The translations under genes and the position numbers were made by a program. Positions 47,761 through 56,905 of a DNA stretch of 64,000 nt are shown piece after piece. The stretch lies in contig NC_057861.1 of the NCBI RefSeq assembly GCF_019393635.1, positions 80,235,327 to 80,299,326 of the forward strand. The letters run 5' to 3'. The notes beneath the pieces are model-generated. The model had not been told where the DNA came from. It made no database searches and saw nothing but the letters and a program-made list of their open reading frames with translations. This DNA is from Dromiciops gliroides (taxonomy: Eukaryota > Chordata > Mammalia > Microbiotheria > Microbiotheriidae). How positions within the stretch are numbered: the first letter of the stretch is position 1; every line of letters starts with the position of its first letter.

Positions 47761-48154
47761 TTAGCAGAGATAATGTAGCATAGTAGATAGAGGGTGGTCT
47801 TAGAAATCTGGAAAGGCTTGTGTTGATAAGTGCCAGAGATGAATAGAGGCAGCATATAGTAAGCAGATATCACAGGGGTATCTAAAATTCTGCATATCCA
47901 GTGGAACTCAGCTGAACTTCCTAGTTTCTGTGTATATTGCCACCATCCTCCCAGTCACTCAGGTTCAAAACTTCATAGGCATCCTTACCTCTTCTCTTTC
48001 TTTCACCTCTCATATTCAATCAATTCAAAAAGTTGCCAACTTTTAGTATTTCTACCTTCATGATATCTCTTATGTTCCTTTATTTCCACTCACATGACTC
48101 CCACCATACTTCAGACCCACTTCATGTCTCAGCTGAAGATTGTAATGGCCTCTT

Positions 48155-48304
48155 TTTTTTGTTTTTTTGGTGAGGCAATTGGGATTAAGTGACTTGCCCA
48201 GGGTCACACAGCTAGTAAGTGTAAAGTGTCTGAGGTCGGATTTGAACTCAGGTCCTCCTGAATCCAGGGCCGGTGCTCTATTCACTACGTTACCTAGCTG
48301 CCCC
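48155..48304 (-). repeat. tRNA-derived SINE in L2
   Basis: Flanked by TTGTAAT(G/A)GCCTCTT duplications. Confidence 0.94.
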
Positions 48305-48659
48305 TTGTAATAGCCTCTTGACAGGTCACTCTCTTTCCAGACTCTCTCTTTTCCAATCTATACACACAGATAACAAAATAATTTTCCCAAATCAAAGGTT
48401 TAACCAAATCACTCCCAACACAAAACCTTTAAGTGACTCCTCACTGTCTTTAGAATAAAATGCTAATTCCTCAGCCTGGTATTTAAGGTCCTCCAGAATC
48501 TTTTGCCAACTTACCTTTCCAGTTTTATTTCACATTACTTCCCTCTCATGCTTTATGTATTCAATCAAACTGGACCACCCGATGTTTCCCAAATTCAACA
48601 TAGTATCTCCTACTTCAATGCATTTCTGCAAGCCATTCCCTAAATCTGGAATGTAGCAG

Positions 48660-48855
48660 GATGCAGTAGAAAAAGCATTGGTTGTAGAGTCAGAGGATAT
48701 GAATTATAACCTGGCACTTTGGACCAGTATGACTCTATAAAATAAAATCATTTATCCTTTCGGGGCCTCAGTTTCCTCATCTATAAAATAAAAAGGTTGG
48801 ACTATGTAACTTTCAAAGTTTCCACTTAAAAGTCTAGCCCTAAAATCTATGATCT
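48660..48855 (+). repeat. MIR/CORE-SINE in L2
   Basis: GATGCAGTAGAAAAAGCATTG, GGGCCTCAGTTTCCTCATCT. Confidence 0.8.
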
Positions 48856-49129
48856 GGGAATGCACTCTTTCCATTTCCACCTCTCTAAATTCTTATTTTC
48901 CTTAAAGACTTAGCTCACATGCCACCTCTTCTGTGGAAACATCCTGATTGGTTCAACCCTTCTCACTACCACCTCCTTCTGGGAAAAATATTAAGGTACA
49001 TCTGCCAGGTGAAATCTAAATCAGCATTGTTAAGTGACAATGTTCATGTGATCTGTTTATAACACCCTGTCACCATTTTTGTTGCTGATCACACACTGTT
49101 GACATCTTTCTGGATGCTGATTCTGTCAT

Positions 49130-49625
49130 CACACATATTAGTTATCTCTCCTAGGTGTTTTTTCCATTCATAAATTTTATATAACTATATTATCTATGCT
49201 TCCATTCAAGTTGTTGATAAAAATGTTGAATACAAATGGGTCCATGGAGAGATGGCATTCCAGTATAGACTTCCCTCTTGGTTGGTGTCAAATCATTAAG
49301 CATGATTCTTTTTTTTTTTCCCTTTTTTTTTTTTTTGCAGGGCAATGGGGGTTAAGTGACTTGCCCAGGGTCACACAGCTAGTAAGTGTCAAGTGTCTGA
49401 GGCCGGATTTGAACTCAGGTACTCCTGAATCCAGGGCCGGTGCTTTATCCACTGTGTCACCTAGCCGCCCCAAGCATGATTCTTTTAATTATGTCCTTCA
49501 ACAATTTCCAAGTTCACTTATCTATACTATCATCTGGTTCTTGTCTTCACAACTTGTTAATAAGGATGTCAAGAGAAACTTTGTGAAATGCCTTGCTGAA
49601 ATTCATACATAACATGTTTGGGGGT
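49130..49625. mobile_element. L3/CR1-type remnant, SINE inserted
   Basis: GTTGATAAAAATGTTGAATAC and GTGAAATGCCTTGCTGAAAT either side of the SINE at 49,313. Confidence 0.6.
49313..49471 (-). repeat. tRNA-derived SINE in L3/CR1
   Basis: Flanked by exact AAGCATGATTCTTTT duplications. Confidence 0.95.
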
Positions 49626-49789
49626 ATTCCCCTAATCCATCAGTCTAGCAAACATGTCAAAAAAGAAAATGAATTTTTAAAAAATTTATTGGTATATATA
49701 TATTTTTTTACTCTATGGTTATTTCCTATTGTACCCCATTCTCCCATTCAACTTGCCTTTACAAGAATGAAAAACAATTGAGCAAAACT

Positions 49790-50045
49790 GACCAACAAAA
49801 TGACTACATCTGGAAGCATATAGCATATGCAACTTTATATACTTGTAGTCCTACATCCTTCTACTGATAGGAGGAAGATGTATTTCATCATCTGTTCTTC
49901 AAGGACCAATATTGGTCATTGCAATTAGCATACAGTCTGCTGTCTTTTAGAAATACTTTTATTTACATTATCGTAGTAATTGTGGATATTGTTTTCTTGG
50001 TTTTGCTTACTCCACTCTGCCTCATTTTATATCCATTTTCCCATG
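49790..50045 (-). mobile_element. Old L1 3' region, reverse
   Basis: GGTTTTGCTTACTCCACTCTG and the upstream CATCTGTTCTTCAAGGACCA order fit a decayed reverse L1. Confidence 0.5.
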
Positions 50046-50189
50046 TCAAATCAACAGTAATTTATTAAGTGCTTACTATGTACCAGGCACTGTGCTAAGC
50101 ACCGGGAAAGCAAATACAGTTACTTCTACCATGACTTTGTTTTTAAAGCATTAATTTGTCCCAGTGGTTGACATAAGCATTTGTTTTAT

Positions 50190-50780
50190 TTTGAAATCCC
50201 TTTCAATATTACCTCCCAATAAAAGTTTTAGGCAATCCTTAGACACTTTAAATCCAGGTTGAGTTTTGTCTTTCTTAGCAAAGTAAATCCTGGAAGCCAT
50301 CCTTTTCTAGTAAAAGCAAATTTAATCCATATTAAAATTTATTGATCAGTGTATCCATATTCTTCACTTTCTTCAAAACATCATGCTATTTCTCTTCCAT
50401 GTCATCTACATTGACTGCTTCTCTGATGATTTTAACATGATGCAAATGAATTTTATTTTTAAAGTGATCAAACAAACCAACACTTGCAGTAAGAGTTTCT
50501 TTACTACTCACTTCACGTCCATTTTCTTTCATTACCTTAAAAAAAGTTGAAGTTTTTACCTGTATGGCTTCTCTACTAAGAGAACTGCATTTTTCTCAAT
50601 CCATACAGCTAAAAGATACTTCATTTCCATTTCTATAATACTTCTACCCCTTGTAGTTATTTGCAAGCCACAAAAAGCTGATGCAACTTTGCCTTTTTCT
50701 TTCACTTCACATGCTTATTTTATAATATTCTATGCCATAAATTCAGACATTCTAACATCTCATCTCATCTTATTTTAGAG
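50190..50780 (-). mobile_element. Tigger-type DNA transposon remnant
   Basis: The minus strand, read with several frame changes, gives pieces of a pogo/Tigger transposase: VMKENGREVSSKETLTASVG with LFDHFKNKIHLHHVKI, and FAKKDKTQPGFKVSKDCLKL. These match the region between the DNA-binding part and the DDE core. No terminal repeats or DDE residues were found. Dead. Confidence 0.7.
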
Positions 50781-51139
50781 TTACCGTGACCACATTCATG
50801 TCATTTTACATTTTTTGCTCCCGTGTCATACAAGCCTCTTCTTTTTTGTGCTGGTAGTGTTTCCATCTGAAGCATTCTTCCTTTTGTCCATTTTTCTAAG
50901 ACCTCTTTTTAGAAAGATGTACACAACTGTTGGTAATGTAGTACACAGCAGCACATCACATCTACATTGTAATGATGGGCTAGTGCAGACTCATGACTTA
51001 GAGGCATGTGTCTCATTTATTCAATTTTGGCTAACATTAAATGTGACCTGGTATCATTTTATAATTTGTACTAAATTGAATTTTGCATTATTAAAACTCG
51101 CATTGAAACTTAGGCCAATAATGTTTGTACATAGTCATT

Positions 51140-51268
51140 TGCATGCTGTCTCCTGTAGAATGTGAACTTCTTGAGGTCCAATACCATGTTTTTCCATGTC
51201 TTTGTATTCCTAGCACTTAGTATAGTATCTGAAAGCCAATAAGCACTTAATAAATGCCTGTTCACTGG
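51140..51268 (+). mobile_element. L2 3' end
   Basis: GAATGTGAACTTCTTGAGGT to CACTTAATAAATGCCTG. Confidence 0.75.
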
Positions 51269-51379
51269 CAAAACAAGGGAAGACTATCTTGAGGACTCCA
51301 ACAAAAAGACTTCCAGCAGCCATTATTTAACTCTTCCACATGCCTTCTAAACTTGACCTTCCAGTCCCCTGGACTTGGT

Positions 51380-52068
51380 GGTTGTTGTTTGCCCTTTGTT
51401 CTTTTTTTTCTGATAAAAGTATTTTATTATTTTCCGGTTACGTGTAGAAATAGTCTTCAACATGTTTATATAAGATTTCCAATTTCAAATTTTTCTCCCT
51501 CCCTCCCCTTCCTCCCCCCTCCCCTAGACAGCAGGTAATCTGATATAGGTTATATATATATATATATATAAACATTAAACACATTTCTGCATTAGTTTTG
51601 TTATAAGAATCAGAGCAAAAAAAGAAAAAACCTCAAAAAAGAAAAAGAACAGCATCAAAGCCAAAAGAAATCATATGGTTCAATCAGCATCCATATTCCA
51701 CAGTTCTTTTTTTTCCCCCTGGATTTGGAGAGCCTTTTCCCTCATGAGTCCTTTGGAACTTTCTTGTGCCCTTTGTTCTTGGAGAGAACCATGACATTGG
51801 GGTGATATCATAACTTCCACTAAATCGGATTTAAACGCAGGAGGGCTGTTAGGTCATCAACCTCATTCTCCTCCAGAGTCATCTAGGTCCAGTGGCAAGA
51901 TATGCATGAGGACAACTGGAGATGGCCTCCGATGTTTTAAGGCGATTGGGGTTAAGTGACTTGCCCAGGGTCACACAGCCAGTAAGTGTCTGAGATGAGA
52001 TCTGAACTCAGGTCCTCCTGACTCCAGGACCAGTGCTTTATCCACTGTACCACCTAGCTGCCCCCTTG
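51380..52068 (-). repeat. Composite SINE split by an L1
   Basis: Head at the right (GTACCACCTAGCTGCCCCC), unique 3' domain to its left, ending GTTGTTTGCCCTTTGTTCTT. An L1 3' end (51,404-51,766) is inserted near its 3' end. Confidence 0.85.
51404..51766 (-). mobile_element. L1 3' end, reverse, inside a composite SINE
   Basis: Exact 14-bp TGCCCTTTGTTCTT duplication on both sides; TATAGGTTATATATATATAT inside. Confidence 0.93.
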
Positions 52069-52539
52069 GGTTCTGTATGTACTAGTGGGAGAGTGTGTCA
52101 CAGACTTTTTGGCGACAATGTTTTGTACCAACTGTCCAACTATACTGGTTCAGTAAAATACTTCTAAGTTGGTTTGATCTTTTCAAAAGCTAATTAATTT
52201 TGACTGATTAATTAGTATTAATTGATAATCATGGTAGAAAGCCACGTGGAAGCTCATGAGCTATAACATTAGAAAAACATTCTCAGACTATTAGGGTCCT
52301 CGAGTAAGTTAGTCACTCAGCACACATTTATAAAGCACTTGCTATGTACCAAGCACTGTGTTAAGTGACAGGGATAAAATACAAGCAAAAATAAAGAGTT
52401 TTTGCCTTCAAGGAACTTAGATTTTAGTGGGGAAAAAACAATGCACGAAGGGGAGGCTAATAGCAGGGAGGGAGGTGAGGAAAGGGCATGGAAGTGGTTA
52501 CCCGGGTTTGGGCATGGTGGTTAATCCAAAGAATAATGG

Positions 52540-52780
52540 AGGCCTGGTTTGGGGACCTTCCCCAAAATGGAGGTTCCTTAAAGAACCCACCAACAGAATA
52601 AGGGCACAAAGGAGTAAAGTGAGGAGGCAATCAAGGCCCAGGGGCATACTCTGGAGAATGAGAAATAGTCTGGGGTCCTTTCTCAAAATGGAGGTTTTGG
52701 GAGGGAAATCACCAATGGTAAAAGGGACCTGAAGGAATGTGGTCAGGAGGTAGTTGAAGAAATAAGTGGTATCAGTGATT
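52540..52780. repeat. Two-copy tandem repeat, unit about 120 bp
   Basis: CAAAATGGAGGTT at 52,563 and 52,685 starts two diverged copies that run together for about 70 bases (CACCAA.., GG.AC, GAGG.A). The two frames across it are open by chance. Family unknown. Confidence 0.55.
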
Positions 52781-52879
52781 TGGGGATCAGCACCTGATAG
52801 TTTAAGCAGAGGTTAGGAGAGTCCTGTAGAGCTTAGGCTACACTGGGGTATCTAGTTAGCTAAGTATTCCATGATATCT

Positions 52880-53010
52880 TGCTGGAGAGTAAGTATGGAT
52901 CTGTAGAGAGAATGCTAGCTAGCCCTGAAGTCAAAAGAACTAGAATTCAAATTCCATCTCTGATGATAACTGGCTGTTTGAGTCTGGTTAAGTTACTTAA
53001 CCCCTCTGAG
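52880..53010 (+). repeat. MIR/CORE-SINE fragment
   Basis: GTCAAAAGAACTAGAATTCAA, CTGGTTAAGTTACTTAACCC. Confidence 0.6.
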
Positions 53011-53329
53011 CTTCAGGCAACCCTCTAGATTTCTCTACTAAGTTCTCTACCAGTTGTCAACTATTTGTATGGATGGAGTACTGTAACCCTCTCATGATAT
53101 CTGGAAGATAATCTAACCAGTCAATAAGCAATTATTAAGCACCCACTGTGTGCCAGGCATTGTGTTAAGCAATTGGGATATAAAGAAAAACTAAAGACAG
53201 TCCCTGCTCTCAAGTACCTCACAGTCTAGTTGGGAAGACAACATGAAAGCAACAGTGTACAAACAAGATATTAAAATAGATAATCAACAGAGGAGAGAGA
53301 AAAGCATTAAGGGGGATCATGAAAGTTTT

Positions 53330-53650
53330 CTTGTAGAAGTTTGGATTTTTCATGCCTATGTAAGTCATGTTTTGTATGACCTCACATGTATAATTGATAA
53401 AATATTGCTTGCCTTTTTTTTTTTTTTGGTGAGGCAATTGGCATTAAGTGATTTGCCCAGGGTTACACAGCTAGCAAGTGTCAAGTGTCTGAGTCCAGAT
53501 TTGAACTCAGGTCCTCCTGAATCCAGGGCTGGTGCTCTATCCACTGTGCCACCTAGCTGCCCCGATTGCTTGCCTTATTATGGGGTGGGAAGGAGGGAGA
53601 GAGTTTGAAACTCAACATTTAAAAAAACTAATGTTAAGATTGATCTTCAG
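53330..53650 (+). mobile_element. L1 3' end fragment, SINE inserted
   Basis: CACATGTATAATTGATAAAA before the SINE and GGGAAGGAGGGAGAGAGTTTG after it belong to one L1 3' end. Confidence 0.7.
53416..53564 (-). repeat. tRNA-derived SINE in L1 3' end
   Basis: Flanked by exact ATTGCTTGCCTT duplications. Confidence 0.95.
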
Positions 53651-54045
53651 TGATCAGTCCATCGATGTGTTGCTACTTTGACATTTATAATAAACTCCTT
53701 TTGATTTTCCTCCCCTAAAAATAACGTTAAAATTAAAAAAAAAGAAGTTAGGATTTTAGATGGAACTGAGATCCCACTCTGCTCTTGGGTATCTGAAGCA
53801 TACTACTGGCTTTTGAATCTGTCCCTTGTTTGGTATACAGCCTAGGGTCTGCAATCTTGCCTCACCCTCAAAAGGCACCCTGAGGGGCAGGTCCCTCTTC
53901 ATTCTGCCCTGGATCTGTAACCCAAAGCTGGGTCTCTATTATTTACATAAATCTCCCAATTTTTAAAATTTATGCTTCTTTGTACATACATGTCTGTGGA
54001 TGTTTGTCCTTGTTTTTATGTATGCCATCCTTTTGTACTTGTGTG

Positions 54046-54170
54046 TCAATGTATAAGTATGATTGGGTATCTGTGTAAGTTTCCGTGGTCATGCAAGTTT
54101 ATACATGTATGTCAGTGTATATGTATGAGTTGATATCTGTGTATATTTCCCTGTGCATGCATGTTATATT
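54046..54170. repeat. Two-copy tandem repeat, unit about 60-65 bp
   Basis: TGTCAATGTATAAGTATGA and TGTCAGTGTATATGTATGA begin two imperfect copies in a TG/TA-rich stretch. Confidence 0.6.
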
Positions 54171-54177
54171 CTGTCTT

Positions 54178-54565
54178 CATATACTGATGTGGGTTGGCAG
54201 AATAACTAACTCATTGTGACTATTAAATTTTAGTATGTTTTCTATATCTATTTGGAGGAGCTGAAGGAGAGAGAGGGGTATAGAGCTCAGTGTATTACTG
54301 CCTGCCAATGGGCTCAGATGGCTCCAGAGGAGAGAGTAAGACTGGTGACTTTGCACAGCCCTCCCTCATTTAAATCCAATTCACTACAAGTGCATCACTT
54401 CCTGATGTCATGGTCCTCTTTGAGAACAAAGAACAAACAACAACAACATACTGATCTAGGTTGGCAGAATAACTCATTGTCACTTTTCTTGGATTTCCCT
54501 ATTAAATTTTAGTATGTTTTCCATACTAAAGGAGAGGGGTATAGAACTTGGTGTACTTCCTTCTT
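54178..54565. repeat. Local duplication around a composite SINE
   Basis: GGTTGGCAGAATAACT, ATTAAATTTTAGTATGTTTTC and AGAGGGGTATAGA occur in the same order at 54,188-54,280 and 54,458-54,548, on either side of the SINE. Confidence 0.6.
54300..54450 (+). repeat. Composite SINE, 3' domain only
   Basis: Carries GGCTCCAGAGGAGAGAGTAAG, CCTGATGTCATGGTCCTCTT, GAACAAACAACAACAACA, the sense 3' domain of the composite family with its (CAA)n end. Confidence 0.8.
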
Positions 54566-55078
54566 TTCTGCCATGTTGACTCTGTCTCCCACTAAATTTT
54601 TTGATATTTCCCCAAATTATTCAGTTATCATTTTTGTAAGGGACAATCCTATACTGAAACCAGATTCTCTTTAGGGAGAGGTCTATAAAGGGAGACAAAA
54701 CTTGGGAGAATCAGGTACCTCTCCCTGAAGAGAATCGGAGCCATGTGTTTACCCTTTAGACGCTGGAAGGCCAAAAGACCAGCATCTCTTCTCTCAAGTC
54801 CTCTCACCTACCTTCATTTGCTTCCATCAACATTCCACTGCTCAATCAGACTTCCACAGCCTAGAACATGTCAAATCACTGCAGATCCACATCTCAGTGA
54901 GCTGAAAATCCCTTGGTATAGCAGTGATTTGTCTTACTCTGAAAAATAACAAATATTAAACCAAACACCTTCCCAGTCTCCACTGCATTTCAGAAGAAAA
55001 AAAAATGTTACTGTGGAAATCTTAATACACTGTTGTCTTTTGTGGTGTTTTTCTCTTTCTCTCCCTTTTCTACTGAAA

Positions 55079-55650
55079 TCATACAGCATAGAGCTCATAA
55101 ATCTTCTTTTACACAATACACCATGGCAGCAAGTGCTATTGTATTATGCAGTCTCTTTCTGTGCAGGTCATCCTTCCTCACCCAGCCACCACAGGAGTGG
55201 AGGAAGTGAGAATATGCAGAGGCAGTCGGGGAAAGTTTATAGGCATCATACTCCACTTGATACTTGCAGCAGGGGTCAAACTGCCAGGAGATTCCATAGA
55301 GGGTGCAATAGGCCATGCTCAGCATGCCGGCTGGCAGGGAGATGTAATGGGAATAATCTAAGGGAAGTGCCAACGGGGTGAAGAGGCAGGTACTGCCTGC
55401 CAGCACAGCTGTCTTGTGCAGACAGTTCCCAACAGTGATCATCGGGCAGTCTCATTGCCAATCCGGGTGGGCTCTATAACTATGTATTTGTATTGTGTCT
55501 CAGAGCTGCGCCAACTCATACTCAAACTGGTCTTGGGAAATCTCTCCATTGTAGATATTCATGAATGATTGTAACACTCCGTGGCAGACAAGGTTACCCT
55601 TTCTTGGGCACTGTCACCATGCTGCCTGGGCCAAGGCACCTCCTTCCCCC
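55079..55650 (-). pseudogene. TMEM11: TMEM11 processed pseudogene
   Basis: The minus strand carries an intronless copy of TMEM11, a mitochondrial inner-membrane protein linked to cristae shape. The best stretch reads ITVGNCLHKTAVLAGSTCLF, TPLALPLDYSHYISLPAG and CTLYGISWQFDPCCKYQ, then VRKDDLHRKRLHNTIALAA. The tail YELYAV and stop are at 55,079-55,100 but in another frame. The upstream part (LSATECY..., IYNGE) is interrupted by a stop, and indels occur near the LSATECY region, near 55,430, around 55,185-55,240 and near 55,105. The first dozen codons are hardly recognisable. A SINE sits just 5' of it. Clearly a dead retrocopy; no poly-A tail is obvious. Confidence 0.92.
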
Positions 55651-55663
55651 TCCTTTTGTTTGT

Positions 55664-55816
55664 TTGTTTGGTTTTTTTTTTTTTTTTGCAGGGCAATGGG
55701 GGTTAAGTGACTTGCCCAGGGTCACACAGCTAGTAAGTGTCAAGTGTCTGAGGTCGGATTTGAACTCAGGTACTCCTGAATCCAAGTGCTTTATCCACTG
55801 TGCCACCTAGCCGCCC
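55664..55816 (-). repeat. tRNA-derived SINE beside the TMEM11 retrocopy
   Basis: Oligo-T at left, CCACCTAGCCGCCCC at right; part of the head region is deleted. Confidence 0.92.
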
Positions 55817-55819
55817 CTC

Positions 55820-56290
55820 CCCTCCATTACCTTTTAATTGGCCTTCTTATGTCTAGTCTCTTTCCCTGTCCAATTCATCTTCCACATACATAGGACCTAT
55901 TCCTCACCCTACTCAAAAATCTTTAATGGCTCCCTGTTGCTCTTCTAGGGACACAATACAAACTTTTCAGTCGGGCCTTTAAGTCTCTCTACAGTCAGGA
56001 TTCAGCATATCTTTCCAGACCTATTTCCTATTACTTTCCTTCACATTTTCTACATTCCAATTAATATGGTTCATTAGGTCTTCACTGGATTAAACGTAGC
56101 ATCTCTCCATGCATTTCCCTAGACTTTTTTTCCCCCTCTCATAAACCATCTCCTACTCAAAGCTTTTCCTGATCTCCTCAGTTGCTAGTCTTCTCTCTTT
56201 TCTCAAATTATTTGATGGTATTAAAAGTATACATGTTGTTTTCCCCAGTAGAATATAAATTCCCGGAGAGCAGGGACTGTTGTTTTTAGT
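55820..56290 (+). mobile_element. L2 3' end
   Basis: CTTTAATGGCTCCCTGTTGC, TCAGTCGGGCCTTTAAGTC, AATTCCCGGAGAGCAGGGAC in L2 order; ends about 100 bp before P4. Confidence 0.8.
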
Positions 56291-56369
56291 TTGTTTGGGG
56301 TTTAAACTGAATGGAATAGAACCGTATCTACGTTCCCTTCAAAGTTTCCCAGTACCAGCCTATGAAAAC

Positions 56370-56479
56370 GAGGCCCGGGTCCTCCAGCCTTCCTAGAGCT
56401 TCCCGGAAGTGCGGCGGCAGTGGGCGGAGCGGATTGCGGACGCATTTCCCGTCCGGGGCCGCGGCTTGGATTTCTGCAG
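56370..56479 (+). promoter_or_regulatory. Promoter P4 and predicted first exon of KRAB-ZNF gene 2
   Basis: CpG-rich block with TTCCTAGAG (56,390-56,398) followed by CTTCCCGGAAGTGCGGCGG, an ETS-type site. The exon ends in a strong donor, TTCTGCAG|GTGAGC, at 56,479/56,480. It parallels the P1 block base for base in places. The next exon on this strand is predicted at 60,910. The start site cannot be fixed from sequence. Confidence 0.55.
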
Positions 56480-56719
56480 GTGAGCGAGTCCTGGCCTGAG
56501 GAGGCGGGTCCCTCGGCCCCGAGCCGGCCTGGACAGAGAGCGGGTGTTGGTGCGACCCTCCTCTCCCCGGGTCGGCTTTGACCAGGAAGTTAGGGGTCCT
56601 GCGTCCAAGCCCAGACTGTGCCCCTGACTACCTCGCGAGACGTCGGGTGGGGCCCTTCTCCTGTCTGGGCCTCAGTTTACACATCTGTACGATGAGGGGC
56701 TGATCACAGCGTCCTCGAC

Positions 56720-56905
56720 GTGTAGCCGGAAAGGACCTTAGAGGTCTAGTCCACTCCCCTATTTTACACTCGAAGAAACTGAGGCCTGGCCAAGGGAAGT
56801 GACTTGGCCAAGTCCACACACAGGTGGTGGACAGTGGTGGGATTTGAACCCAGGCCCTCTGACTCCAAATCCAGGGCTCTCTGCACTGCACCAGGCTGAG
56901 GGTAG
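56720..56905 (-). repeat. MIR, reverse, in gene 2 intron 1
   Basis: TCGAAGAAACTGAGGCCTGG, GGGATTTGAACCCAGGCCCT. Confidence 0.85.

Larger units (their letters stand above)
47905..48970 (+). mobile_element. L2 LINE fragment with two SINEs
   Basis: CACCATCCTCCCAGTCACTC, GCCTCTTGACAGGTCACTC, AAGACTTAGCTCACATGCCA in L2 order; SINEs at 48,155 and about 48,660. Confidence 0.8.

Noticed and set aside
49196-49612. 138-codon frame containing VTQLVSVKCLRPDLNSG
   Set aside because: That peptide recurs at 36.2, 42.7, 53.4, 55.7, 62.2 and 63.2 kb because it is the antisense reading of the common SINE.
52427-52732. 101-codon basic frame
   Set aside because: Covers the two-copy tandem repeat; the reading frame is not kept between copies.
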